This document shows positions 19,336 to 27,168 of a stretch of DNA of 64,000 nt, one piece after another. The stretch comes from Candidatus Chlamydia sanziniae (GTDB taxonomy: Bacteria > Chlamydiota > Chlamydiia > Chlamydiales > Chlamydiaceae). The number at the start of each line of letters is the position of its first letter. Position 1 is the first letter of the stretch. The notes below the pieces were generated by a model, which searched no databases, was not told the DNA's origin, and saw only the letters and a program-made list of their open reading frames with translations. Where the stretch lies: positions 682,001 to 746,000 of the forward strand of contig NZ_CP014639.1 in the NCBI RefSeq assembly GCF_001653975.1. The letters are read 5' to 3'. Position numbers and translations under genes: made by a program.

Positions 19336-19944
19336 TTATAAAAAAGCTTTTTGCAATCCTGAAATTAGTAATTGAGTTCCTACAATGGTAACAAAAAGTC
19401 CCAATATTGTTTGTGCGGCAAGGAGAATTTTATCTTTTCTTTTGCCTTTGAGAGAATGGAGTATCAAAGTAGCTGCGGAGATGAATATCCAGCTTAAAAT
19501 GAGGATTTGAGCATTTGTGATGAACGCCTGCTTTTTTGCAATTAGAGCACAACAAGCTGCTAGCCATGAGGGCCCAATCATAAGAGGTATAGCGATAGGA
19601 GTTACACAGGGAAAGGAGTTTGGGGTTTTAGATAAGTAAAGTTTCCAATTGTCTTCTTTCGCAAGACGTAAAACTGCTCTGACTCCGGATAGGGTAACGG
19701 CGATACCTGCAACTACTTGTATGGCACAAACAGGAGTGTTGAGTACTCTAAGTCCTCCAAATGCTGCTTGATAGAGTACGAAAATTATGATAAGAGCGAA
19801 GCCACTCTCTCTTAAGAGAAGGAGAAGACGTTGTTTTTGAGAATAGTGATCAATTAGGCGGTGCAACACAAGAGTATTAGTTAGGGAATCTGCTGCTAAT
19901 GCTAGAATGCATGCTTGAGGTAATAAAAAAAAAAACGGTATCAT
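19336..19944 (-). CDS. Second, diverged MarC-family membrane protein
   Basis: 202 residues from ATG 19944; an upstream GTG (19968) would add eight residues. I chose 19944 since MIPFFFLLPQACILALAADSL aligns with the first residues of its paralogue. The matching central pattern is FPCVTPIAIPLMIGPSWLAACC, and LLLRESGFALIIIF replaces the paralogue's RECLFALAILLLF. Six membrane helices are expected. It lacks the D-A-P-G motif in TM1 of typical MarC (here A-D-S-L), so the two copies may have different roles or form a heteromer. Transport substrate unknown. Confidence 0.75.
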   Translation of the reverse strand: MIPFFFLLPQACILALAADSLTNTLVLHRLIDHYSQKQRLLLLLRESGFALIIIFVLYQAAFGGLRVLNTPVCAIQVVAGIAVTLSGVRAVLRLAKEDNWKLYLSKTPNSFPCVTPIAIPLMIGPSWLAACCALIAKKQAFITNAQILILSWIFISAATLILHSLKGKRKDKILLAAQTILGLFVTIVGTQLLISGLQKAFL

Positions 19945-20035
19945 AGCAAAGCTTTTATCTCTAAGCACTATTATTTTTCAAGGTAATCTACTAATGTAGT
20001 GTTGAAAATTCTTTGAGTTTGGGAGAGAAATACCC

Positions 20036-20686
20036 GTGGTAAGTGAAGAAATCTCGAAAACCATACACCTTTATACTCAGCCATTTTCGTCAATTCTTTT
20101 ATTTGGCCCACCTGGAGCTGGTAAAGATTTTTTAGGCCACTTCATTGCTAATGCTGGCCACCAGGTATATGTTTCTTTGGGGGACATTTTTCGACGCTAT
20201 CCTTTAGAATCTCCAATTCGCAAGCTTTTTCATAAGTATGCCGTATTAGGAACGTTAATTCCTGATCGCGATGTTATCGCTATTTGGCATTATTATATTC
20301 AGGGAATGATAGCTACAGGACAGTATCTTCCTAATAAGCAAGATTTGTTAGTCAGTGGGGTTCCAAGGACATTAAAACAAGCTAGGTTATTGGATGCTTA
20401 TCTCCATGTGCGTCATGTTATCCTTCTAGAGGTTGCTGATGAGACTAAACTTTTGGAGAGAACGCAACGTTCTTTGCATAAAAAAGGCCGTCTTGATGAA
20501 GTATCTGTTGAAGTGTTACAGAAGCGCTTGCAGACGTATAAAAAGGAAATAAAAGAGATAGTTCAGTACTATCCTAGACATAAAATTTCCCGTATCAATG
20601 CAGAACAAAAGTCTTTAGAAGTTCTTAGGGATATTTTATCACGTCTTGCTCATGTACTATCTCATCCATGTAATCTAGGAGATTAA
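20036..20686 (+). CDS. Adenylate-kinase-like nucleoside monophosphate kinase
   Basis: 216 residues from GTG 20036, with GGGAGAG at 20021-20027. Walker A GPPGAGKD is near residues 24-31; the NMP-binding part has VSLGDIFRRYP and SGVPRTLKQARLLD (where Adk has DGFPRT); the lid side has KKGRLDEVSVEVLQKRLQTY, the GR-x-D-x...R pattern of short-lid kinases. The changed residues (G-V-P-R-T for G-F-P-R-T, GAGKD for GSGKG/T) suggest a diverged paralogue rather than the main Adk, which chlamydiae encode elsewhere as far as I recall. The substrate cannot be read from sequence. It overlaps the convergent ABC gene by 4 bp. Confidence 0.7.
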   Translation: MVSEEISKTIHLYTQPFSSILLFGPPGAGKDFLGHFIANAGHQVYVSLGDIFRRYPLESPIRKLFHKYAVLGTLIPDRDVIAIWHYYIQGMIATGQYLPNKQDLLVSGVPRTLKQARLLDAYLHVRHVILLEVADETKLLERTQRSLHKKGRLDEVSVEVLQKRLQTYKKEIKEIVQYYPRHKISRINAEQKSLEVLRDILSRLAHVLSHPCNLGD

Positions 20687-22440
20687 AGTCCTTGAATACT
20701 TTTAGAAGAAAACGTTCTAGCTTGAGTTAGAAGCTCAGGATAACGCTCGATAATGGCTTGTAAGAGGCTAACGATTAGTTCTTCATCTAGTGGGCATTGT
20801 GATTGTGCGAGCAACGGTAGTGTTTTTTGCCATTGAAGATATTCACTATCGATGGGTTTGAGAGTATGTGCTGTCGCTTTGGTATAAAGATCGAAGGCAT
20901 CTTTAGGGTGCTCTCGAGAAAAAACTATGCTTTTTTCAAGAGCTTTTTGGAAGGCAAGGGCAATTTCAGGTTCTGTTGCTTTTGTTCCCTTTTTAGCACA
21001 GACAAGAAGTTGGGGGCCTGTGGGCATACCGTAAGTATCCGAGAGAAAACATTTCATTGGCATACCAAGTGTAGCGAGCTTTACTCCTTCAATATTGTAA
21101 AAAGCACCGTAGAGAAAATCGATTTTTTTTAATAATATGGGGGAAATGAGGTCAGCACTCACATTTTTTACTTCTGAAGGTACGACACCACGGATTCGTA
21201 ATGTTTCAAGAAGAGCAGAGAGGTTTCTGGAATTATTGAGGCAGACGCCCAGAACTTTATTATTCAAATCTTCGAATTTTGTAATAGAATCTCCCGCTCT
21301 ATAAAGAAATCCCTGTAAAGAGGAGTCAACTAACCTACCTATGATTTGTATGGGCATGCCTTTTATTGAAGTTTTTAGTATACCAAAAGCATGGTAGAGT
21401 GCCATATCGACTTGTTCAAAGAGGATATGGGGAACTACTGAGCTTGAATCAGTATTTTTTTGAATGCGTAAATCAATGCCCTGATCTTGAAAAAAGCCTT
21501 GAGCTAAGCCTACGTAAAGGGGAATATGATTTGGGTTGGGCGTCCAATCAAGTAGAAGAGATAGCGAGGTTAGATTCTTTTGTTTAGGGCCTGGCTTTGT
21601 CTTTTTCCATAAAGGTAGCAGGGCTAGAGGAAAAAGGACGAGGAGAATACAAGTTTTATATTGTTTGAGAAAGGATTTTCGTTGGCGAGCTATTTTTTTT
21701 ATGCGAAATAGGGAAAAAACAAGTTTTTCAGTTAACAAAGTGATTTGAAAAAGCATTAAGGTAAGAAATGTTAAAGTAGCAAGCCCTGCAAAGGCAAGCT
21801 CCATATCGTAGTTTCTACGGCTTTCAAGAATCAAAATTCCCAGACCTGTTTGCGAGGCTACCCATTCTCCTGCAATAGCAGCAAGTCCTGCAGATCCTAT
21901 AGCAATTTTTAGTCCAGAGAATATATGGGGCAATGCATAGGGCAGGCGTAGTTTAATTAAGATTTGACTTTTTGTGGTTCCAAGGAGAATAAATTGTTCG
22001 ACGAGTTCATTTGGGGTGGATGTAATTCCTTGGTAGATTGTGAGTGTTAAGGGAAAGAATATGGTAAGTGCTGTGGGAATAATAACTGCATTGATTCCCC
22101 ATCCGACCCAGAGAACAATTAGAGGGGCTAAAGTAAACATTGGGGTGCATTGTAGAAGGACAAGGAGTGGTTGCAGCAGGTCTTTTGCTGATTTATAGGA
22201 TAACATAATTGTTGCTAGGCTTGCAGAGAGGATAATGGCTAGAAAAACTCCCCCCAGGATGCCTTGTAGTGTTCTCCAGGAAGAAAAAAGTAATAGTGGC
22301 AACGATTGTAATGTGGTTGAAGCTATGCGTGTCGGAGGGGGACAAAGGAATGAAAAGGTGGGATGATGGCGTGACACTATCTCCCAGACAACGAGTAAAG
22401 AAAAAGTTATGGTAAAGTAGTAGAAGCCCTTTCTTTTCAT
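20683..22440 (-). CDS. Fused ABC permease and NMT1/THI5-like substrate-binding protein
   Basis: 585 residues with two modules. Residues about 1-250 form a BPD-type permease with six membrane segments and the EAA loop (GTTKSQILIKLRLPYALPH). After a hydrophobic linker (about 262-278), residues 285-585 resemble NMT1/THI5-like periplasmic binding proteins (LLDWTPNPNHIPLYVGLAQG, FEQVDMALYHAFGIL). That family includes ThiY/THI5 pyrimidine and SsuA-type binders. Fusion in this order is rare; the binding domain would face the periplasm after the linker helix. No ATPase gene is adjacent. C. trachomatis CT854 (yzeB) is the positional match. A thiamine-precursor substrate is a plausible guess, not shown. 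Confidence 0.75.
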   Translation of the reverse strand: MKRKGFYYFTITFSLLVVWEIVSRHHPTFSFLCPPPTRIASTTLQSLPLLLFSSWRTLQGILGGVFLAIILSASLATIMLSYKSAKDLLQPLLVLLQCTPMFTLAPLIVLWVGWGINAVIIPTALTIFFPLTLTIYQGITSTPNELVEQFILLGTTKSQILIKLRLPYALPHIFSGLKIAIGSAGLAAIAGEWVASQTGLGILILESRRNYDMELAFAGLATLTFLTLMLFQITLLTEKLVFSLFRIKKIARQRKSFLKQYKTCILLVLFPLALLPLWKKTKPGPKQKNLTSLSLLLDWTPNPNHIPLYVGLAQGFFQDQGIDLRIQKNTDSSSVVPHILFEQVDMALYHAFGILKTSIKGMPIQIIGRLVDSSLQGFLYRAGDSITKFEDLNNKVLGVCLNNSRNLSALLETLRIRGVVPSEVKNVSADLISPILLKKIDFLYGAFYNIEGVKLATLGMPMKCFLSDTYGMPTGPQLLVCAKKGTKATEPEIALAFQKALEKSIVFSREHPKDAFDLYTKATAHTLKPIDSEYLQWQKTLPLLAQSQCPLDEELIVSLLQAIIERYPELLTQARTFSSKSIQGL

Positions 22441-22490
22441 TTAATTATTAGTATAAAAGAAAAATGCTAGATCATAAGGAAAAAAGAGAT

Positions 22491-23873
22491 ATGCGACAAG
22501 AAAATGATAGCTTGGGAATGGTGGAAGTTCCTGAAGATAAGTTATATGGCGCTCAGACAGCACGTTCTCTAAAATTTTTTTCCTGGGGATCGGAAGTCAT
22601 GCCTTATGAAATGATTCGGGCGCTTGTATGGATTAAGAAGTGTGCTGCCAAAGCGAATCGAGACCTGGGATTTTTGGATTCTAAGCATTGTGATATGATA
22701 GTTTCTGCTGCGGATGAAATTTTGCAAGGCGGTTTTGATGAACATTTTCCTTTAAAGGTTTGGCAAACAGGAAGTGGCACCCAGTCGAATATGAATGTGA
22801 ATGAGGTGATTGCTAATCTTGCTATACAACGTCATGGAGGGAAATTAGGGAGTAAGAATCCTATCCACCCCAATGATCATGTGAATAAATCGCAATCTTC
22901 TAATGATGTTTTCCCAACAGCGATGCATATTGCTAGTGTGATAAGTTTAAAAATGAAGCTTATTCCCGCACTGAATCATCTTTTGAAAGTTTTGGATGCG
23001 AAAACCGAGACATTCCGACATGATGTAAAGATTGGTCGTACACATCTTATGGATGCTGTTCCTATGACTTTGGGACAGGAGTTTTCCGGTTATAGTGCTC
23101 AGATTCGTCATTGCTTGGAAAGAATTGGATTTTCTTTAACGCATTTATATGAGTTAGCAATAGGAGCGACTGCTGTAGGGACAGGATTGAATGTTCCAGA
23201 GGGGTTTGTGAAGAAAGTGATTTATTATTTGCGTCAGGAAACGAAGGAACCCTTCACCCCTGTCTTAAATTATTTTTCTGCATTATCGTGTCACGATACT
23301 TTGGTTTATGCTCACGGTGCTTTAGCAACGTTAGCATGTGCTTTAACAAAGATTGCGACGGATTTGAGTTTTTTAGGTTCAGGTCCTCGCTGTGGGCTTG
23401 GAGAGGTATTTTTCCCGGAGAATGAACCAGGGTCTTCCATAATGCCGGGAAAGATCAATCCTACGCAATGTGAAGCTTTACAAATGGTTTGTGCTCAGGT
23501 TTTGGGAAATCATCAAACAATAATTATTGGAGGCAGTCGTGGCAATTTTGAGCTTAATGTTATGAAGCCAGTAATTATTTATAATTTTTTACAATCTGTA
23601 AATTTACTTTCTCATGGAATGCAAGCTTTCGCAGACTTTTTTGTATTGGGATTACAAGTAAATAAGATATGTTTACAGAAATACTTAAATAATTCTTTGA
23701 TGTTAGTAACAGCACTAGCCCCTACTTTGGGTTATGACAAGTGTTCCAAAATAGCTTTAAAAGCTTTTCATGAAAATTTGTCATTGAAAGAAGCGTGTGT
23801 TCTTTTAGGTTATCTTTCTGAGGAAAAATTTGACCATCTTGTAGTTCCTGAAGCTATGGTAGGCAATCATTGA
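22491..23873 (+). CDS. fumC: Class II fumarate hydratase
   Basis: 460 residues from ATG 22491 (MRQENDSLGMVEVPEDKLYG); the frame also opens at 22464, but AAGGAAAAAAGAG lies between and favours the inner start. The fumarase/aspartase superfamily signature GSSIMPGKINPTQCE is intact, as are SGTQSNMNVNEVIA and SSNDVFPTAMHIA. It interconverts fumarate and malate in the tricarboxylic acid cycle and partners the mdh gene at 39783. The stop overlaps the convergent SulP gene by 7 bp. Confidence 0.96.
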   Translation: MRQENDSLGMVEVPEDKLYGAQTARSLKFFSWGSEVMPYEMIRALVWIKKCAAKANRDLGFLDSKHCDMIVSAADEILQGGFDEHFPLKVWQTGSGTQSNMNVNEVIANLAIQRHGGKLGSKNPIHPNDHVNKSQSSNDVFPTAMHIASVISLKMKLIPALNHLLKVLDAKTETFRHDVKIGRTHLMDAVPMTLGQEFSGYSAQIRHCLERIGFSLTHLYELAIGATAVGTGLNVPEGFVKKVIYYLRQETKEPFTPVLNYFSALSCHDTLVYAHGALATLACALTKIATDLSFLGSGPRCGLGEVFFPENEPGSSIMPGKINPTQCEALQMVCAQVLGNHQTIIIGGSRGNFELNVMKPVIIYNFLQSVNLLSHGMQAFADFFVLGLQVNKICLQKYLNNSLMLVTALAPTLGYDKCSKIALKAFHENLSLKEACVLLGYLSEEKFDHLVVPEAMVGNH

Positions 23874-25573
23874 CATGAAGACTTACTTTCCAAATTAGTG
23901 AGGGCTTGAGCAAAAAGTAGAGCACCTTTAGTTTTAGAGAAGATATGATCCACTCCAATCAATTCGTCTAGATGGTAACGTTTGAGATCTGCTAAAGGGG
24001 TTTTTTTCACTCCTGCTAATAGTAGAAGAGTTCCCTGACGATCACATTCTAAGAAGAATTCTTCTAATGCATGCATGGCAGAAGCATCTATGGTGGGGAC
24101 TCGCGTCATGCAGAGGATAAAAATTTTTGGAGAGACTTCTATATCGTTGAGGAGATTCTTCAAGCGATCAGCAATTCCGAAGAAAAAAGGACCGTTAATT
24201 TCGTAGATTTCTGTATCTGGAGGGATCTCATCTTTACTTACAAAGTCTGTGTCTTTTTGTTGGTTGTCATCGTCGAAATATTTAGCTGTTGAAATTACAT
24301 CAGATAAATCGCTCATTTGCTTCATGAATAAGAATGCTGCTAGCATCATTCCTACTTGTACTGCTGAAGTAATTGTTGTCATTACGGTGAGAATAAAAAC
24401 AGTAAGAAGCACAATAACGTCTTTTTTAGGAGCTGTGAATAAATGGATAAAATGGTGGATGTCACTCATATTCCAAGCAATTAAAATTAAAACGGCAGCA
24501 AGACAAGTGAGAGGAATTTTCACTGTAAGCGGAGCAAGCAGTAGAAGAATAAAGCAAATGGAAATAGAATGGATAAGTCCTGCTATTGGGGTGGTTGCTC
24601 CTGATTTTATACTTGCCGCTGTTCGTGATAAGGACCCTGTTACGGGCATTCCGGAAAAGAATGATGTACCGAGATTGGCTATTCCTTGGGCAACAAGCTG
24701 ACAATTAGATTGGTGTCGCCAACCGGTCATTCCATCAGCAACAACAGCCGCGAGTAAAGTTTCTAATCCCGACAAAACAGCAATGGTTAAGCCATCCGGT
24801 GTTAATTGAAGAATTTTAGTGAAGCTAAGATGGGGAAAGGAGGGTAGGGGGAAAGATGCTGGTAAAGTTCCATAGCGACTGCCAATAGTCGGGATATCTA
24901 TCTTTAGTAGCCAAACGAGAGTAGTTGCGGTAATAATTGCAATCATGACTCCTGGATAACGAGGCTTATAATTACGGAAGTAGATCATAATGAGTAGGGT
25001 GAAGAGTCCTACGGCAAAAGATTTACTATCCCAGGTCCATAAGTGATCCCAATAAGCAATCCATTTTGCGATAAATTCTGTGGGGACGTTTGCTCCCATT
25101 TGTAGGCCTAGAAAATCTTTGATTTGAGAGGAAAAGATAATCACAGCGAGGCCTGTTGTGAGTCCTGTAACGACTGGGTAGGGCATGTATTTAATAAAGG
25201 TTCCTAGTCCTGCAAGTCCAAAGCCTATAAGGAAAATGCCTGCTATTAATGTTACAGTAAAAAGTCCTTCAATGTCATATTTTGCCGCTATACAATAGAG
25301 AATAGAGATAAAAGCACTTGAGGGTCCTGAGATAAGGACTCTACTCCCGCCTAAGGCTGAGGCTAAAAATCCTCCGATAATCGAAGCGAGGAGACCTTGG
25401 ATTGGCGATATGCCTATGCCAATGGCTATGGCAATAGCGAAGGGAAAGGCTAAGATACCTACAGTAATCCCCGCTAAGAAATCTTTTTTAAAAGTATTGA
25501 AAGAGTAGCCTTCCTTAATGCTGGTATAAAGCTTAGGAATGAAATTTTTAAATAGAAATGGGGAAGCCCTCAC
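23867..25573 (-). CDS. SulP-family anion transporter with STAS domain
   Basis: 568 residues, starting at GTG 25573. The membrane domain (about residues 25-430) has the SulP repeats with FPFAIAIAIGIGISPIQGL and TGSLSRTAASIKSGATTPIAG. The C-terminal 120 residues form a STAS domain (IYEINGPFFFGIADRLKN, ... RVPTIDASAMHALEEFF). SulP proteins carry sulfate, bicarbonate or dicarboxylates; the E. coli relative YchM/DauA carries C4-dicarboxylates. The fumC neighbour would suit dicarboxylates but is only suggestive. C. trachomatis CT856 corresponds. Confidence 0.88.
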   Translation of the reverse strand: MRASPFLFKNFIPKLYTSIKEGYSFNTFKKDFLAGITVGILAFPFAIAIAIGIGISPIQGLLASIIGGFLASALGGSRVLISGPSSAFISILYCIAAKYDIEGLFTVTLIAGIFLIGFGLAGLGTFIKYMPYPVVTGLTTGLAVIIFSSQIKDFLGLQMGANVPTEFIAKWIAYWDHLWTWDSKSFAVGLFTLLIMIYFRNYKPRYPGVMIAIITATTLVWLLKIDIPTIGSRYGTLPASFPLPSFPHLSFTKILQLTPDGLTIAVLSGLETLLAAVVADGMTGWRHQSNCQLVAQGIANLGTSFFSGMPVTGSLSRTAASIKSGATTPIAGLIHSISICFILLLLAPLTVKIPLTCLAAVLILIAWNMSDIHHFIHLFTAPKKDVIVLLTVFILTVMTTITSAVQVGMMLAAFLFMKQMSDLSDVISTAKYFDDDNQQKDTDFVSKDEIPPDTEIYEINGPFFFGIADRLKNLLNDIEVSPKIFILCMTRVPTIDASAMHALEEFFLECDRQGTLLLLAGVKKTPLADLKRYHLDELIGVDHIFSKTKGALLFAQALTNLESKSSCQ

Positions 25574-25792
25574 TGCACAATAACCGAAAATTAAAATCCA
25601 GGAATGCTACTATTTTTCGATTCTTTTTTATCTTTGTCAAATGGTTCCTGAAATTTCTTTTACTCTTCTTCCGTGTTATCTTTGTTATCTTTTAAAAATA
25701 GTGTTTGCTGGTTGGATCAGAAGACTTTTTCCTTCTTTACCTGTGTTGGCGTTAGGAGTAAACTAATCGGCAGAATTATTTTAGAGGTTATC

Positions 25793-27055
25793 ATGTTGAA
25801 ATTCCAATTGTGTGCTTTGTTTCTGTTTGGATATGTCGCGATTGTTTTTGAACACATTGTTAGGGTGAATAAGTCTGCTATTGCTTTAGTCATGGGAGGG
25901 TTAATGTGGTTAGTTTGCTTTTCCCATATACAGGGTGCGGCAGATCATATGATCTTGGCGGAAGAAATCGCTGATATGGCTCAGGTAATCTTTTTTTTAT
26001 TTTCTGCTATGGCAATCGTGGAACTCATTGATGCTCACAAAGGGTTTTTAATTATTGTTAAGTTTTGTCGCATACAATCACGGACATTGCTTCTTTGGGT
26101 GCTTATCATTTTGTCATTTTTCTTATCTGCAGCTTTAGATAATCTGACTTCAATCATTGTTATTATTTCTATTTTAAAACGTTTGGTTAAGTCCCGAGAG
26201 GATCGTTTATTATTAGGAGCTCTTTGTGTGATTGCTGTTAATGCTGGAGGGGCATGGACTCCTCTAGGAGATGTGACCACTACAATGCTGTGGATTAATA
26301 ATAAGGTTACTTCTTGGGGAATTATACGATCTTTATTTTTCCCAAGTCTTGTTTGTGTAATAGTTGCTGGAACTTGTGGTCAGTTGGTCATGCGTAAGAA
26401 CCGAGCTTCTTTGGTCCCTAAGGAAATAGAACTTCAATCTGCTCCTCCTAAGAGTATTTGGATTATTTGTATAGGTTTGGGTTCCCTACTTATGGTGCCT
26501 ATATGGAAAGCTTGCTTAGGAGTTCCTCCATTTATTGGAGCTTTATTAGGTCTTGGTCTTGTTTGGCTAGCAAGTGATTGGGTTCATTCTCCTCATGGTG
26601 AAGATCGTTATCATTTACGTGTTCCTCATATTCTGACGCAAATTGATATTTCTTCTATTACTTTTTTTATAGGGATTTTATTGGCTGTGAATGCGTTAAC
26701 TTTTTCCCATATACTTTCTACTTTCTCTTCGTGGATGGATAATTTATTTTCAAAGCATATCGTTGCTGTTTTCATTGGTCTTATCTCCAGTGTTTTGGAT
26801 AATGTTCCTCTCGTAGCTGCTACTATGGGAATGTACCAAGTTCCTTTAGACGATAGTTTATGGAAATTAATTGCGTATACTGCGGGCACTGGGGGAAGTA
26901 TTCTGGTTATAGGATCTGCTGCAGGTGTAGCGTTTATGGGGTTGGAAAAGGTTGATTTTTTGTGGTATTTTAAGAAAATTTCTTGGATTGCGTTGGCTAG
27001 TTATTTTGGAGGCTTACTTTCTTATTTTTTATTGGAGAGTATTTATCTTGGATGA
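25793..27055 (+). CDS. nhaD: NhaD-type sodium/proton antiporter
   Basis: 420 residues from ATG 25793 with AGAGG at 25783-25787; the frame is open for 40 more codons upstream but they are not membrane-protein-like and lack a ribosome site. About 11-12 hydrophobic segments. Family hallmarks: FFLSAALDNLTSIIVIISIL and LISSVLDNVPLVAATMGMY (twin D-N helical breaks), plus GGAWTPLGDVTTTMLWI. NhaD proteins exchange Na+ for H+. C. trachomatis CT857 is in the matching place, next to CPAF. Confidence 0.82.
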   Translation: MLKFQLCALFLFGYVAIVFEHIVRVNKSAIALVMGGLMWLVCFSHIQGAADHMILAEEIADMAQVIFFLFSAMAIVELIDAHKGFLIIVKFCRIQSRTLLLWVLIILSFFLSAALDNLTSIIVIISILKRLVKSREDRLLLGALCVIAVNAGGAWTPLGDVTTTMLWINNKVTSWGIIRSLFFPSLVCVIVAGTCGQLVMRKNRASLVPKEIELQSAPPKSIWIICIGLGSLLMVPIWKACLGVPPFIGALLGLGLVWLASDWVHSPHGEDRYHLRVPHILTQIDISSITFFIGILLAVNALTFSHILSTFSSWMDNLFSKHIVAVFIGLISSVLDNVPLVAATMGMYQVPLDDSLWKLIAYTAGTGGSILVIGSAAGVAFMGLEKVDFLWYFKKISWIALASYFGGLLSYFLLESIYLG

Positions 27056-27168
27056 TTTTTAAATTTTTATTTTTAAGCTTTTTAGGATAATGTTTTTTAA
27101 AAAATTATTATAACCCGTATCATGCCATTTCTCTATTAGCATTCGCAGAGAAAAAGAGGGAGGTAAAT

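Noticed and set aside
25673..25792. 40-codon extension of nhaD
   Set aside because: No ribosome site, not membrane-like, and the ATG at 25793 has AGAGG at good spacing.
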